From positions 1,965,778 to 2,029,777 of the forward strand of contig NZ_CH724156.1 in the NCBI RefSeq assembly GCF_000152625.1: a stretch of DNA of 64,000 bases. Reading direction: 5' to 3'. Origin of the DNA: Roseovarius nubinhibens ISM. GTDB taxonomy: Bacteria; Pseudomonadota; Alphaproteobacteria; Rhodobacterales; Rhodobacteraceae. A model generated the notes under the pieces. That model did not search any database. It worked only from the letters and a program-made list of their open reading frames with translations, and was not told the origin of the DNA. Each line of letters starts with the position of its first letter. The first letter of the stretch is position 1. Below, in pieces: positions 18,083-26,624 of the stretch. The position numbers and the translations under genes were made by a program.

Positions 18083-18994
18083 ATGCAGTTGGATTGGATC
18101 GACGATATTCTTGCGGTGATCGACACCGGATCGCTGGCGCAGGCGGCCGAGCGGCGGTTTCTCACGCAATCGGCCTTTACCCGGCGGGTGCGGGCGATCG
18201 AGGAAAAGCTCGGGACGCGGCTCTTTGATCGGTCGCGCAAGCCGGTGGTGGCGCTGCCGGGTGTGCGCGCGCTCGAGCCGGAGCTGCGCGAGATGAGCGC
18301 CCGGCTGCGGCGGTTGCAGCTCAACCTGCGGGTCTCGGACAGTCAGGCGGGCGAGGCCTTCACGCTGGTCTGCCAGCACGCGATCACCGCGACCATTTCG
18401 CCCTGGGTGGTGCGGCAATTGACGGCGCGCGGCGAGGCCTCGGTGCGGGTGCGGTCGGGCAACCGCGATGAATGTCTGATGATGCTGCTGTCCGGCGAAG
18501 TTGAATTTGCCATGGCCTATGAGGCCCCTGACGAGCGGCGTCAGACCTTGGTGCGGGGGCTGGAGGCGACGGCGCTTGGCGCGGATCAGCTGGTGCCGGT
18601 GGCGGCGCCGGAGCTCGCGGCGCAGGCGGCGACGGGAGGGGCGGATCACCTGCCGCTCATTGGCTATCCGCCGGATGTGTTTCTGGGCCGAGTCTTTGGG
18701 CAATATATCGTGCCGCGGCTGCCCGAGACCATGGTGCTGTCGCTCAAGGCGGAAACGGCGCTCACTCTTGCGGCGCTCGAATATGCGCTGAGCGGGATCG
18801 GGGTCGCCTGGCTGCCGCGCACGCTGGTGGCGGGGCATCTGACGGCGGGGCGGCTGCGGCATCTGGACGGGTTGCCCGAGCAGGAGCTCAGCATCACGCT
18901 CACCCGGCTGGCGGGTCCGCAACATGCCCATCACGATGCGCTCTGGCGCGATTTGGCGGCGCATCCCGAATTCCCGGGCGTCTTGCCGGGCTGA
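18083..18994 (+). CDS. cuyR: LysR-family regulator, probable CuyR
   Basis: 303 residues. A winged helix-turn-helix at residues 1 to 60 ([33 protein letters not shown]) is followed by a periplasmic-binding-like effector domain. It is transcribed away from cuyA-cuyZ with a 122-base shared upstream region holding a T-N11-A box, the classical layout for a LysR protein that controls its neighbour. The effector would presumably be cysteate or a product, which is inference. The C-terminal half lacks any feature that would name the ligand. Confidence 0.8.
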
Positions 18995-19040
18995 GCCCGG
19001 GGATCTGGGTATTTGCCACCAGAAAGAGCGGCAAAAGACT

Positions 19041-19070
19041 GCGCCCCGCAGCCGGAAGGCCACGGGGCGC
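19041..19070 (-). terminator. Terminator after hsp20
   Basis: GCGCCCCG pairs with CGGGGCGC, with an inner GCC/GGC stem. Read on the minus strand it is followed within a few bases by CTTTT, so it serves the small heat-shock gene. Confidence 0.6.
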
Positions 19071-19106
19071 GAGAGGGGTGAGGCGGCGAGCCCGCCTCGG
19101 TCCGGA

Positions 19107-19577
19107 TCAGTTCACGGCCTTGGCGTCGACCACGTCCTTGTCGGTCGCGCTGTCGACGCTGGTGATCGCGATGCGGCGCGGTTTGAGCGCTTCGGGCACT
19201 TCGCGGACCAGATCGATATGCAGCATACCGTCGGTATGGCTGGCCCCGGTCACGCGCACATGATCAGCCAGCTGGAAGCGGCGCTCAAAGGCGCGGGTGG
19301 CGATGCCACGGTGCAGATAGGTGCGCTCGCCCTCTTCTTCGGATTTGCGGGCCGAGACGATCAGCGCGCCATCCTTCACCTCGACGGCGAGATCGGCATC
19401 GGAAAATCCGGCGACCGCGACCGAGATGCGATAGGCGTCATCGGCGGTTTTCTCGATATTGTAAGGGGGGTAGCTGGGCGTAGAGACGTCATTGGTCAGG
19501 GCACGGTCCATCAGATCCGCGATCTGATCAAAGCCGATGCTGGCCCGGTAAAGCGGTGCGAAATCAAGGTTACGCAT
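19107..19577 (-). CDS. Small heat-shock protein (Hsp20/IbpA type)
   Basis: 156 residues, typical of the proteobacterial class A IbpA-like group. The start MRNLDFAPLYRASIGFDQ is characteristic. The alpha-crystallin domain runs from about residue 35 to 130, and a C-terminal region holds PRRIAI, the I-x-I-type anchor used in oligomer assembly. It holds unfolding proteins for refolding by DnaK and ClpB. Upstream there is a matching RpoH promoter and a leader of three hairpins ending in one that buries the ribosome site, so both transcription and translation look heat-controlled. Confidence 0.93.
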   Translation of the reverse strand: MRNLDFAPLYRASIGFDQIADLMDRALTNDVSTPSYPPYNIEKTADDAYRISVAVAGFSDADLAVEVKDGALIVSARKSEEEGERTYLHRGIATRAFERRFQLADHVRVTGASHTDGMLHIDLVREVPEALKPRRIAITSVDSATDKDVVDAKAVN

Positions 19578-19582
19578 GGGTT

Positions 19583-19668
19583 ATCCTCCGTTGAGCGATA
19601 CCAATATGTGAAGCCTTCCCATCCGGGACAGGCCGAGAGTGTTCCGGCCCGCATTGGGCACCGGAACA
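19583..19668 (-). ncRNA. ROSE-like RNA thermometer in the hsp20 leader
   Basis: In minus-strand order there are three hairpins. The first has an 8-pair stem TGTTCCGG/CCGGAACA with inner CCC/GGG. The second pairs GCCT-G-TCCC with GGGA-AGGC. The third is ATCGCTC-AACG-GAGGAT, where the ribosome site AGGA pairs with the UCGCU element leaving one G unpaired. That U(U/C)GCU-against-AGGA pairing with an extra G is the signature of ROSE elements on alphaproteobacterial heat-shock genes. The ATG follows four bases after the last hairpin. Confidence 0.8.
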
Positions 19669-19674
19669 GGCTTG

Positions 19675-19702
19675 ATTTGGGCAATCGCGCGGCGATTTCA
19701 AG
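19675..19702 (-). promoter_or_regulatory. RpoH (sigma-32) promoter of hsp20
   Basis: On the minus strand CTTGAAA, a 14-base spacer and CCCAAAT match the sigma-32 consensus (CTTGAAA, CCCATxT). Transcription would start near 19668, exactly at the first hairpin of the leader. The -35 lies four bases downstream of the stop of the upstream protease gene. Confidence 0.75.
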
Positions 19703-19705
19703 AGG

Positions 19706-20527
19706 TCATGGGCGGGCGAATTTCGCGCTGGTGCCGGAACGGTCCTGTCCGACGCGCAGCCGTTTGACCGTGGCGGGGGCCGGGGCCATGGCGGTGGTGC
19801 CAGCGCGCCGCAGATCGGCCTTGAGCCGGTCCACCACCTCGGGCAGGTCCATGCCGTAGGAAATCCGGCGGCCCTCATATTGGCCGCCGCCGCTGATCAG
19901 CGACAGGATGCGCGGCCGCCCGTTTTCGCGCAAGAAGACCGGGGCGCCGGACGAGCCGAAGGTGACATTGCAATCAAAGGCCATCCAGCCGTCGCGGGCG
20001 GCGAGCACGCCGCAATCACGCTGCCACGAGAGGCTGGTGTCGCGGCCACGGCCGAAGGAGACCACGCTCACCCTCTGGTCACTCGCGTCCGAGCGGGCGA
20101 GGGCAAAGGGGCTTGCCGTGGCGCTGGGGATCGGGGTGGCGAGACGCAGAAGGGCGACATCATGGCGGATGTTTTCGGCATCGAGCGCCTTGGTCGGTTG
20201 GTAATTCGCATGGGCGGCCACGGCGGCGACGCCGCTTTCCGAGATGAAGTGATCGCCGCGCAGACCGGCGCGAAAGGTGAACTCGGCGACCGCATGGCGA
20301 TTGCCCTCGTCGTCATAGACGCAATGCGCCGCCGTCAGCACGAGATCGGGGGCGATAAGCGCACCGGTGCAATAGCTCGCCTCGCCGACCATCACCTTGC
20401 CCACAGCCTCCCAGCCGAAGATATCGTCGCGCTCGGTCAGGCTGACCAGCCCGCTGCCCGCTGTGGCGGCGAGCGGCAGCGTCGCGATCAGGCTGGCAAG
20501 CAAAAGATATGCGGCGCGGAGCCTCAT
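19706..20527 (-). CDS. Secreted trypsin-like serine protease, paralog 1
   Basis: 273 residues. A signal peptide (MRLRAAYLLLASLIATLPLAATA) leads a chymotrypsin-fold domain with an intact triad: His68 in LTAAHC, Asp123 in RHDVALLRL and Ser193 in GSSGAP. The Cys pairs (YCTGAL, AAHC) suggest a disulfide, fitting the periplasm or exterior. It overlaps the stop of the next protease by four bases (ATGA), so both are cotranslated. Its last residues, TSAKFARP, nearly repeat the tail of that paralog. Substrate unknown. Confidence 0.85.
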   Translation of the reverse strand: MRLRAAYLLLASLIATLPLAATAGSGLVSLTERDDIFGWEAVGKVMVGEASYCTGALIAPDLVLTAAHCVYDDEGNRHAVAEFTFRAGLRGDHFISESGVAAVAAHANYQPTKALDAENIRHDVALLRLATPIPSATASPFALARSDASDQRVSVVSFGRGRDTSLSWQRDCGVLAARDGWMAFDCNVTFGSSGAPVFLRENGRPRILSLISGGGQYEGRRISYGMDLPEVVDRLKADLRRAGTTAMAPAPATVKRLRVGQDRSGTSAKFARP

Positions 20528-21339
20528 GGCTTGGCGAATTTGGCCGAGGTCGACCGCTTGCTGGTCACCGGTGAGATCATCGGGCTGCTGCTCGGCAAGA
20601 GCCCCTCGCCCTGATCGAGCATCACCCGCAAGAGGCCCAGCGGGGTTTCGAGATCGGTGCCGAGCGAGACCTTCTGGCCGTCGACCTGGGCCTTGGCGGA
20701 AACCACCGAAACGACACGGGGCAGGCCGCCGTCGTCAAAGCTAAAGATCGGCGCGCCGGAGGCCCCGAAATCCACGTCACAGGACATCACCAGCACGCCA
20801 TGTTGGCGCGCGATGACTTCGCAGACCTCCTGCAGGGAAGGCGCATCTTCGCGCCCCCGCGCGTAGGAGACGACGCCGATGCGCTGGCCGGCGCGGGGCT
20901 GATGGTCGGTGGTGAAGGGGATCACGCGGGTGTTGCGGATCGGGTGGTGCAGCTCCAGCAGGGCGAGATCATGGCGCACGCGCAGCGCGGTGGTTTTCTC
21001 GTCAAAGCGGTAGTCGGGATGCAGCACGGCGCGGCGCACCCAGCGATAGGCCTGCGCCCGGCCATTGCGCCATCCGGCGAGAAACTCGATCCGGGCGGGA
21101 TCAATGCGCGCGCCGCTTTCCTTGTCATAGAGGCAATGCGCTGCGGTCAGGACCAGATCGGGGGCGATGAGCGCCCCGGTGCAAAACCCGCGCCCGTCGA
21201 GATCGAGCCGGCCCACGGCCTCCCAGCCCCGGCTGTCGTCGCCGGTCTCAAGACGTTTGAGCGCCGTGGCTTGCGCCTGCGCAGACCCAGAGACACCGAT
21301 CAGACACAGGCCCAGAAGAGCCAGAATGGCGAGACGCAT
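20524..21339 (-). CDS. Secreted trypsin-like serine protease, paralog 2
   Basis: 271 residues, first gene of a two-gene unit. A signal peptide ending SGSAQAQA is followed by a chymotrypsin-fold domain with His68 (LTAAHC), Asp124 (RHDLALLEL) and Ser194 (GASGAP). The shared stretch CTGALIAPDLVLTAAHC and the matching spacing show a duplication with the next gene. The C-terminal tail STSAKFAKP lies beyond the protease fold and is conserved between the two copies although the preceding linkers differ, hinting at a role in localisation or partner binding. Confidence 0.85.
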   Translation of the reverse strand: MRLAILALLGLCLIGVSGSAQAQATALKRLETGDDSRGWEAVGRLDLDGRGFCTGALIAPDLVLTAAHCLYDKESGARIDPARIEFLAGWRNGRAQAYRWVRRAVLHPDYRFDEKTTALRVRHDLALLELHHPIRNTRVIPFTTDHQPRAGQRIGVVSYARGREDAPSLQEVCEVIARQHGVLVMSCDVDFGASGAPIFSFDDGGLPRVVSVVSAKAQVDGQKVSLGTDLETPLGLLRVMLDQGEGLLPSSSPMISPVTSKRSTSAKFAKP

Positions 21340-21461
21340 GGAATTTCCTCAAGTGACAGAAATCCCGGCTATCAAGGTAATTTGTCAGAAATTTGGCGAG
21401 ACTCTGAAAATCAGGCGCGGGGCCTGCGCTCTTTCTGGGTCAAAATACCCAAAATCCGCGC

Positions 21462-22787
21462 TCACCGCCCGCGCCGCGCCTGCAGATTGTCCCAGCCATC
21501 CACCCAGGTGCGATACCACAGATCCGCCGCCTTGAGGAAATGCGGCTTTTCCATGACATGGAGCGCGTGACGGCGCAGCGGCGTGGCGGCATAGGCGGTT
21601 TTGCCGCGCGCGTCGCCCAGCGCCCGATAGGCCGCCTTGGCCCCGAGATAGGGCGCCATGACCGTGCCAGAGCCGGAAAAGCCCAGCGCGTAATGCAGCC
21701 CGTCCTCTTCGCCGACATGGGGCATATGGGTGAAGGAATAGCCGGTGTAGCCGGTCCAGACATGGCTCAGCCGGACATCGGCGAGCTCGGGCCAGATCTC
21801 GGCCATGGTGGCCTGTTGGCGGCGTGCGGCGCGGTCGAGCGGGATGTCCCGCATCGCGGCGCGGCCCCCAAAGAGGATGCGCTTGCCATCGGGCGAGAGC
21901 CGGAAATAGCTGTGGCGGGCGCGGGTTTCGACCATCATGCGCCGCCCCGGTGCGAGCTGACCCAAGAGGTTTTCCGACAGCTCTTCGGTGGCGATGAGAA
22001 AGGACGGTAGCGGGAACACCCGCGCCATGTGCCAGCGGAAGGGCCGGGTGGTATAGCCATTGGTGGCGAGCACGACCTTGGCGGCGCGGATGGTGCCGCG
22101 CGGGGTGGTGGCGACAAAGCCCGCGCCGTCGCGGTCGAGCGCGGTGACCGGGGCGTTGGCGCTCACCGGGATGCCGCGCGACAGGGCGGCGGTCCAGAGG
22201 CCCCGGTGAAACTTGGCCGGATGGATCGCGCCATGATCGGGAAAGAGCAGCCCGCCATAATAGCGCTCGGTGCCGATCTCGCGCCGCATGGCGGTTTCAT
22301 CGACGGTCTCAATGCGCACGTCGCTCTTGCTGCGGACGCTTGCGGCGAGGGTTTTCTGGCTCTCGGCATGGGCGGGGGTCCAGGCGAGCTGAATACGCCC
22401 GGTCGCCTGATAATCGCAGTCGATCTCTTCGCGCTGCATCAGGTCACGGACAAAGGCAAAGGCCGGGCCGGCCTCGGCAAAGAGCGCATCGGCCGTCTCT
22501 TCGCCAAAGAGCGCGGTGAGTTTCGGATGGCTGAGCCGTGGGTGCGCGCCGAACATGCCGCCGTTGCGGGTCGAGGCGCCACAGCCGGGATTGCCCGCAT
22601 CGACCACCGCGACGCGGGCGCCTGTATCATGGGCGGCGATCGCCGCCGAAAGCCCGGTGAACCCGGCGCCGATGATTAGCAGATCGACCTTGGCGGGGGG
22701 CGCGGCATCCTCGGGGTCGGGCGTGTTCTTGAACGCCTCCCACCAATAGGGAAATCCCTGCGGCGCCTCGCCTGTCCAGCTTACCAT
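21462..22787 (-). CDS. FAD-dependent amine/amino-acid oxidase (DAO family)
   Basis: 441 residues. The FAD-binding Rossmann motif LLIIGAGFTGLSAAIAAHDTGARVAVVDA lies near residue 35, followed by GCGASTRNGGM and the C-terminal FSGSGTVMAPYLG. The N-terminal GFPYWWEAF resembles gamma-glutamylputrescine oxidase and related PuuB/OrdL proteins. It begins 32 bases after soxG on the same strand, so it is probably the last gene of the sarcosine oxidase operon and may oxidise a related secondary amine. The substrate is not determined. Confidence 0.8.
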   Translation of the reverse strand: MVSWTGEAPQGFPYWWEAFKNTPDPEDAAPPAKVDLLIIGAGFTGLSAAIAAHDTGARVAVVDAGNPGCGASTRNGGMFGAHPRLSHPKLTALFGEETADALFAEAGPAFAFVRDLMQREEIDCDYQATGRIQLAWTPAHAESQKTLAASVRSKSDVRIETVDETAMRREIGTERYYGGLLFPDHGAIHPAKFHRGLWTAALSRGIPVSANAPVTALDRDGAGFVATTPRGTIRAAKVVLATNGYTTRPFRWHMARVFPLPSFLIATEELSENLLGQLAPGRRMMVETRARHSYFRLSPDGKRILFGGRAAMRDIPLDRAARRQQATMAEIWPELADVRLSHVWTGYTGYSFTHMPHVGEEDGLHYALGFSGSGTVMAPYLGAKAAYRALGDARGKTAYAATPLRRHALHVMEKPHFLKAADLWYRTWVDGWDNLQARRGR

Positions 22788-22819
22788 TTACCTTGCCCTT
22801 CAGTCCGGGCGGTCTTGCG

Positions 22820-23389
22820 TCACATCACGTTGGCAAAGGACGTCTCGACCGCGTGCAGGAATGACTGTGCCGAGGAGCTTGCCGAGAGCAAGCGGAAACT
22901 GTCCGTATCGGTGCGAATTACGATCACGCCGAGATGTTCCATCGTGGTGCGCGCCAGACTGCCTATTGTGAAGGCATCGGGATGCAGGTCGATGGGGCAG
23001 ATCCGCTCCAGCGCGCGGCGGCAATCGGGGCCGGTCACATCGAGGGCGCACCAGACATCGGTCTGATCCGTGGTATAGGCCGCGCCGCCGAGCTTGGCCG
23101 CGACAACGCGTTCGGCATCGGGCGTGGCATGGGTGAACATCACAAAGCCCTGATCAATACCCAGCCGCAGGAGCGTGGTGCTCCCATCGCTGGCCGCGGC
23201 GCTCTGGCCGATGTCGGGCAGGGCGGTGCCAAAGGCCTTGGCGATGGCCTTTTGCGCCGCGTCTTCGCCGCCGAGCGGCAGGGCGAGCGACACAAGGGCC
23301 AGATCGGCGGGCGCGGTGATCCGGCACGTGCCAAAGCGCAGGTCGGTCCCGGCCAGAGGCGGGGTGGAGATGAGCGAATAATCAGCCAC
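22820..23389 (-). CDS. soxG: Sarcosine oxidase gamma subunit
   Basis: 189 residues. The start is taken at a GTG that overlaps the soxA stop by eight bases and gives MADYSLIS; the longer frame inside soxA is not supported. The protein has the GcvT-like fold of SoxG with CRRALERICPIDLHPDAF and a C-terminal SFRLLSASSSAQSFLHAVE. In heterotetrameric sarcosine oxidase the gamma subunit binds alpha and shapes the folate-side cavity. Length and position after soxA match characterised operons. Confidence 0.9.
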   Translation of the reverse strand: MADYSLISTPPLAGTDLRFGTCRITAPADLALVSLALPLGGEDAAQKAIAKAFGTALPDIGQSAAASDGSTTLLRLGIDQGFVMFTHATPDAERVVAAKLGGAAYTTDQTDVWCALDVTGPDCRRALERICPIDLHPDAFTIGSLARTTMEHLGVIVIRTDTDSFRLLSASSSAQSFLHAVETSFANVM

Positions 23390-26327
23390 GGAGCCGGTCT
23401 CCTTCGGGGTCGATGAAATGGGCCGAGACGATCTCGACCTCCATCTCGGTGTCATGGACGGGGCTCATGGCGCGGACGATTTCGCCCATCCGCTCATGGC
23501 CGCGTTTGATAAAGCCGAGGCCGATGGAATGGCCGAGGCTTGGCGAATAGGCGACCGAGCTCATCCAGCCCTGATCATTGTCCATGATCGCCTCGTCGCC
23601 CTTGGTGATGAAATGCGAGCCTGCGATGAGCTTCTTGCTGCGGTCCACCGGGCGGAAGCCCACCAGCCGGATCGCGTCGTCGCGGTTCATCTCGGGGCGT
23701 TTCGACAGGGTTTGGCCGATGCAGTCCTTTTTCTGGCTGACCATGCCGCCGAGCCCGAGGTTGAGCGCGGTGGTCTGACCGTTGAGCTCATTGCCTGCGG
23801 CGTGGCCCTTTTCGATCCGCATCACGCCCAGCGCCTCGGTGCCATAGGGCACAGCGTCAAATTCGCGCCCGGCCTCCATCAGCACATCCATCATCGAATT
23901 GCCGTAACGCGCCGGCACCGCCACCTCATAGGCCAATTCGCCCGAGAAGGAGATGCGGAAGAGCCGCGCGGGCATGCCGCCACAGACCGTGACTTCGCCA
24001 CAGGCCATGAAGGGGAAGCCCTCGTTCGAGAGGTCATGCGCCTCATCCACCACCTTGCGCAGCAGGTTGCGGGCGTTGGGACCGGCCACGGCGAACTGTG
24101 CCCAGCCATCGGTGGTCGAGATCAGGTGCACGTCGAGACCGGGCCAGAGGCATTGCCGGGCAAATTCGAGCCGCCGGAAGACCAGCACCGCATTGGCGGT
24201 GGTGGTGGTCATCACATAGTGGTTCTCGCTCATCCGGGCGGTGGTGCCATCGTCATAGGCGATGCCGTCTTCGCGCAGCATGAGACCGTAGCGGACCTTG
24301 CCCACCGGCAGCTTCAGGAAGGCGTTGGAATAGACGCGGTTGAGGAATTCAGCGGCGTCGCGGCCCTGAATGTCGATCTTGCCCAGCGTGGTCACGTCGC
24401 AGATGCCGACCGATTGCCGGGTCTGCAGCGCCTCGCGGTCCACCGAATCGCGCCAGCCCTGTTCGCCGGGACGGGCATACCATTGGGCGCGGAGCCAATT
24501 GCCGACCTCGACAAAGGTCGCGCCATTCTCGGACGCCCATTTATGCGAGGGGGTGAGGCGATAGGGGCGGAAATCCTTGCCCCGTGCGCGCCCGGCCAGC
24601 GCCCCGATCGGGATCGGCGTATAGGGCGGGCGGAAGATCGTGGTGCCGACCTCGGGGATCGGCTTGCCCGCGTCCTCGGCGAGGATGGCGAGCCCGGCGA
24701 TATTCGAGGTTTTGCCCTGATCGGTGGCCATGCCCATGGTGGTATAGCGCTTGAGCAGTTCGACCGAGCGGAAGCCTTCGCGGTTGGCCTGTTTGATGTC
24801 CTTGACGGTCACGTCGTTCTGTAGATCGACCCAGGCACGCTTGGCGCTCTCCTTCACATGCCAGAACCCGGCGCAGTCGCGCGGCTCGTCCTCGGCCTGC
24901 GGGGCGCTGCCCTTGGCGGTGAGGCCGAGCGCGTCGAGCTGACGGGCGGCTTGTGCATGGCCTTCGGCCAGAGCCGCGCCCAGCGTCATCGCGCCATTGG
25001 CGGCCCCGGCCACCTGCATGCCGACGGGCAGGCTGTCGCCCGGCACGAAGGCCTGCAGATCGTCGCGCCAGTTCGGGCGGCCGCGCTGGTGGCAGGTCAG
25101 GTGGACGTTGGGGTTCCAGCCGCCCGAGACCGCGAGGCAATCGGTGGGGATCACCTGTCCGTCGGTGAGGGTGACGGATTTGAGCGCCTTGCGCCCGACC
25201 GTGTCCTTGACCGCCGCGCCGCGGATATGGCGGGCGCCGGGCACGTCGCAGACGGCGGGCTTGTCGCGGCTGTCGATGATCGCCACGACGCTCACCCCAC
25301 GGGCGGCGAGATCGGCGGCGGTGCGCCAGCCGTCGTCATTGTTGGTGAACACCGCCACCTGCTTGCCCGGTGCCACGCCGAAACGGTTCACATAGGTCCG
25401 CACGGCGCTTGCCATCATCACGCCGGGGCGGTCGTTATTGCCAAAGGCGATGGGGCGCTCGGTGGCCCCGGCCGCCAGCACGGCGCGTTTGGAATAGATC
25501 CGCCACAGTACCTGACGTGGCTTGCCGCCACTGTCGGCGAGGTGATCGGTGCAGCGTTCGAGCGCGCCATAGGTGCCGTGATCATAGGCCCCATAGACCG
25601 TGGTGCGGGTCATCAGCCGCACATTGGGCAGGCTGGCAAGCTCTGCCACCGCCATGCGCGCCCAATCGGCCCCGGCCATGTTGTCGACCGACAGGGTTTC
25701 CGAATTGAGCCGCCCGCCGGGGGTGAAATCCTCATCCGCGAGGATGACCCGTGCGCCCGAGCGTGCCGCCGTCAGCGCTGCTGCCAGCCCCGAAGGCCCG
25801 GCCCCGATGACCAGAAGATCGCAATGCAGGAAGCCCTTGTCATAGTGATCCGGGTCGTCCTGCATCGAGAGCCGCCCAAGACCGGCGGACGAGCGGATCG
25901 CGGGCTCGTAGAGCTTTTCCCAGAAGGCGCGGGGCCACATGAATGTCTTGTAATAGAAGCCTGCCGAAAGGAACGGCGAGGCGAAATCCGTCACCGCCAT
26001 CAGATCGAATTCGAGCGGGCCGCGGTGGTTCTGACTGGTGGCGGTCAGGCCATCGAACAGCTCGGTCACCGTGGCGCGGGTGTTGGGCTCTTGCCGGGCA
26101 CCGCTGCGCAGCTGTACCAGCGCGTTGGGCTCTTCCGAACCGGCGGTCAGGATGCCGCGCGGACGGTGGTATTTGAACGAGCGCCCGACGAGGATCTGGC
26201 CATTGGCCAGCAGCGCGGAGGCGAGCGTGTCGCCCGGGTGGCCGTGCATTTCACGCCCGTTGAAGGTGAAGCTCAGCAGTTTGGAGCGGTCGATCTGGCC
26301 GCCGTCGATCCGGTTGATCTGGCTCAT
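23382..26327 (-). CDS. soxA: Sarcosine oxidase alpha subunit
   Basis: 981 residues, full length. An N-terminal ferredoxin-like domain (HPGDTLASALLANG) precedes the NAD-binding LLVIGAGPSGLAAALTAARSG. The C-terminal third, from about residue 590, is a GcvT-type aminomethyltransferase fold that takes the methylene group to tetrahydrofolate (GKIDIQGRDAAEFLNRVYSN, AGPNARNLL). Together with SoxB, D and G it oxidises sarcosine to glycine. The start overlaps the soxD stop by four bases, indicating translational coupling. Confidence 0.95.
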   Translation of the reverse strand: MSQINRIDGGQIDRSKLLSFTFNGREMHGHPGDTLASALLANGQILVGRSFKYHRPRGILTAGSEEPNALVQLRSGARQEPNTRATVTELFDGLTATSQNHRGPLEFDLMAVTDFASPFLSAGFYYKTFMWPRAFWEKLYEPAIRSSAGLGRLSMQDDPDHYDKGFLHCDLLVIGAGPSGLAAALTAARSGARVILADEDFTPGGRLNSETLSVDNMAGADWARMAVAELASLPNVRLMTRTTVYGAYDHGTYGALERCTDHLADSGGKPRQVLWRIYSKRAVLAAGATERPIAFGNNDRPGVMMASAVRTYVNRFGVAPGKQVAVFTNNDDGWRTAADLAARGVSVVAIIDSRDKPAVCDVPGARHIRGAAVKDTVGRKALKSVTLTDGQVIPTDCLAVSGGWNPNVHLTCHQRGRPNWRDDLQAFVPGDSLPVGMQVAGAANGAMTLGAALAEGHAQAARQLDALGLTAKGSAPQAEDEPRDCAGFWHVKESAKRAWVDLQNDVTVKDIKQANREGFRSVELLKRYTTMGMATDQGKTSNIAGLAILAEDAGKPIPEVGTTIFRPPYTPIPIGALAGRARGKDFRPYRLTPSHKWASENGATFVEVGNWLRAQWYARPGEQGWRDSVDREALQTRQSVGICDVTTLGKIDIQGRDAAEFLNRVYSNAFLKLPVGKVRYGLMLREDGIAYDDGTTARMSENHYVMTTTTANAVLVFRRLEFARQCLWPGLDVHLISTTDGWAQFAVAGPNARNLLRKVVDEAHDLSNEGFPFMACGEVTVCGGMPARLFRISFSGELAYEVAVPARYGNSMMDVLMEAGREFDAVPYGTEALGVMRIEKGHAAGNELNGQTTALNLGLGGMVSQKKDCIGQTLSKRPEMNRDDAIRLVGFRPVDRSKKLIAGSHFITKGDEAIMDNDQGWMSSVAYSPSLGHSIGLGFIKRGHERMGEIVRAMSPVHDTEMEVEIVSAHFIDPEGDRLRG

Positions 26328-26611
26328 TTGTCGCGTCCCCGTGCCTTGGCCACGTCGCGGGCCAGTTCCACCTTGGTAATTTCATGGCTCAGCGTGTCGC
26401 GGGTCACCACGAGCCAAGACCGATCGCCCTGTTCGTGATACCAGAGCTCCTGATGCTGGCCCGCAGGATTGTCGCGCAAATAGCCGTATTCATAGAATTT
26501 CTCAGCCGCGTCCGGGTCTTGCCAATCGGGGCGGTCGATGAGGCTCGCATCGCCGAGATAGACGAATTCCGCCGCGTCGCGGGGGCCGAGCAAAGGGTGA
26601 TTGATGATCAT
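26324..26611 (-). CDS. soxD: Sarcosine oxidase delta subunit with degenerate zinc site
   Basis: 95 residues. Normal SoxD begins with CPxCGPR and binds Zn through two N-terminal Cys, one His and a later Cys. Here the start reads HPLLGPR, so the Cys positions are His5 and Leu8; His59 is kept, and the last Cys position is Asp63 (WYHEQGDRSW). The rest (DNPAGQHQELWYHEQGDRSW, RDTLSHEI) fits the family well, and the position between soxB and soxA is canonical. It may be a structural subunit that no longer holds zinc, or one with a changed site. Confidence 0.88.
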   Translation of the reverse strand: MIINHPLLGPRDAAEFVYLGDASLIDRPDWQDPDAAEKFYEYGYLRDNPAGQHQELWYHEQGDRSWLVVTRDTLSHEITKVELARDVAKARGRDK

Positions 26612-26624
26612 CTGCTGGCGCTCC

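Noticed and set aside
16329-18119. 596-codon open frame antisense to cuyZ and cuyA
   Set aside because: Complementary to two well-recognised genes; no ribosome site and no motif.
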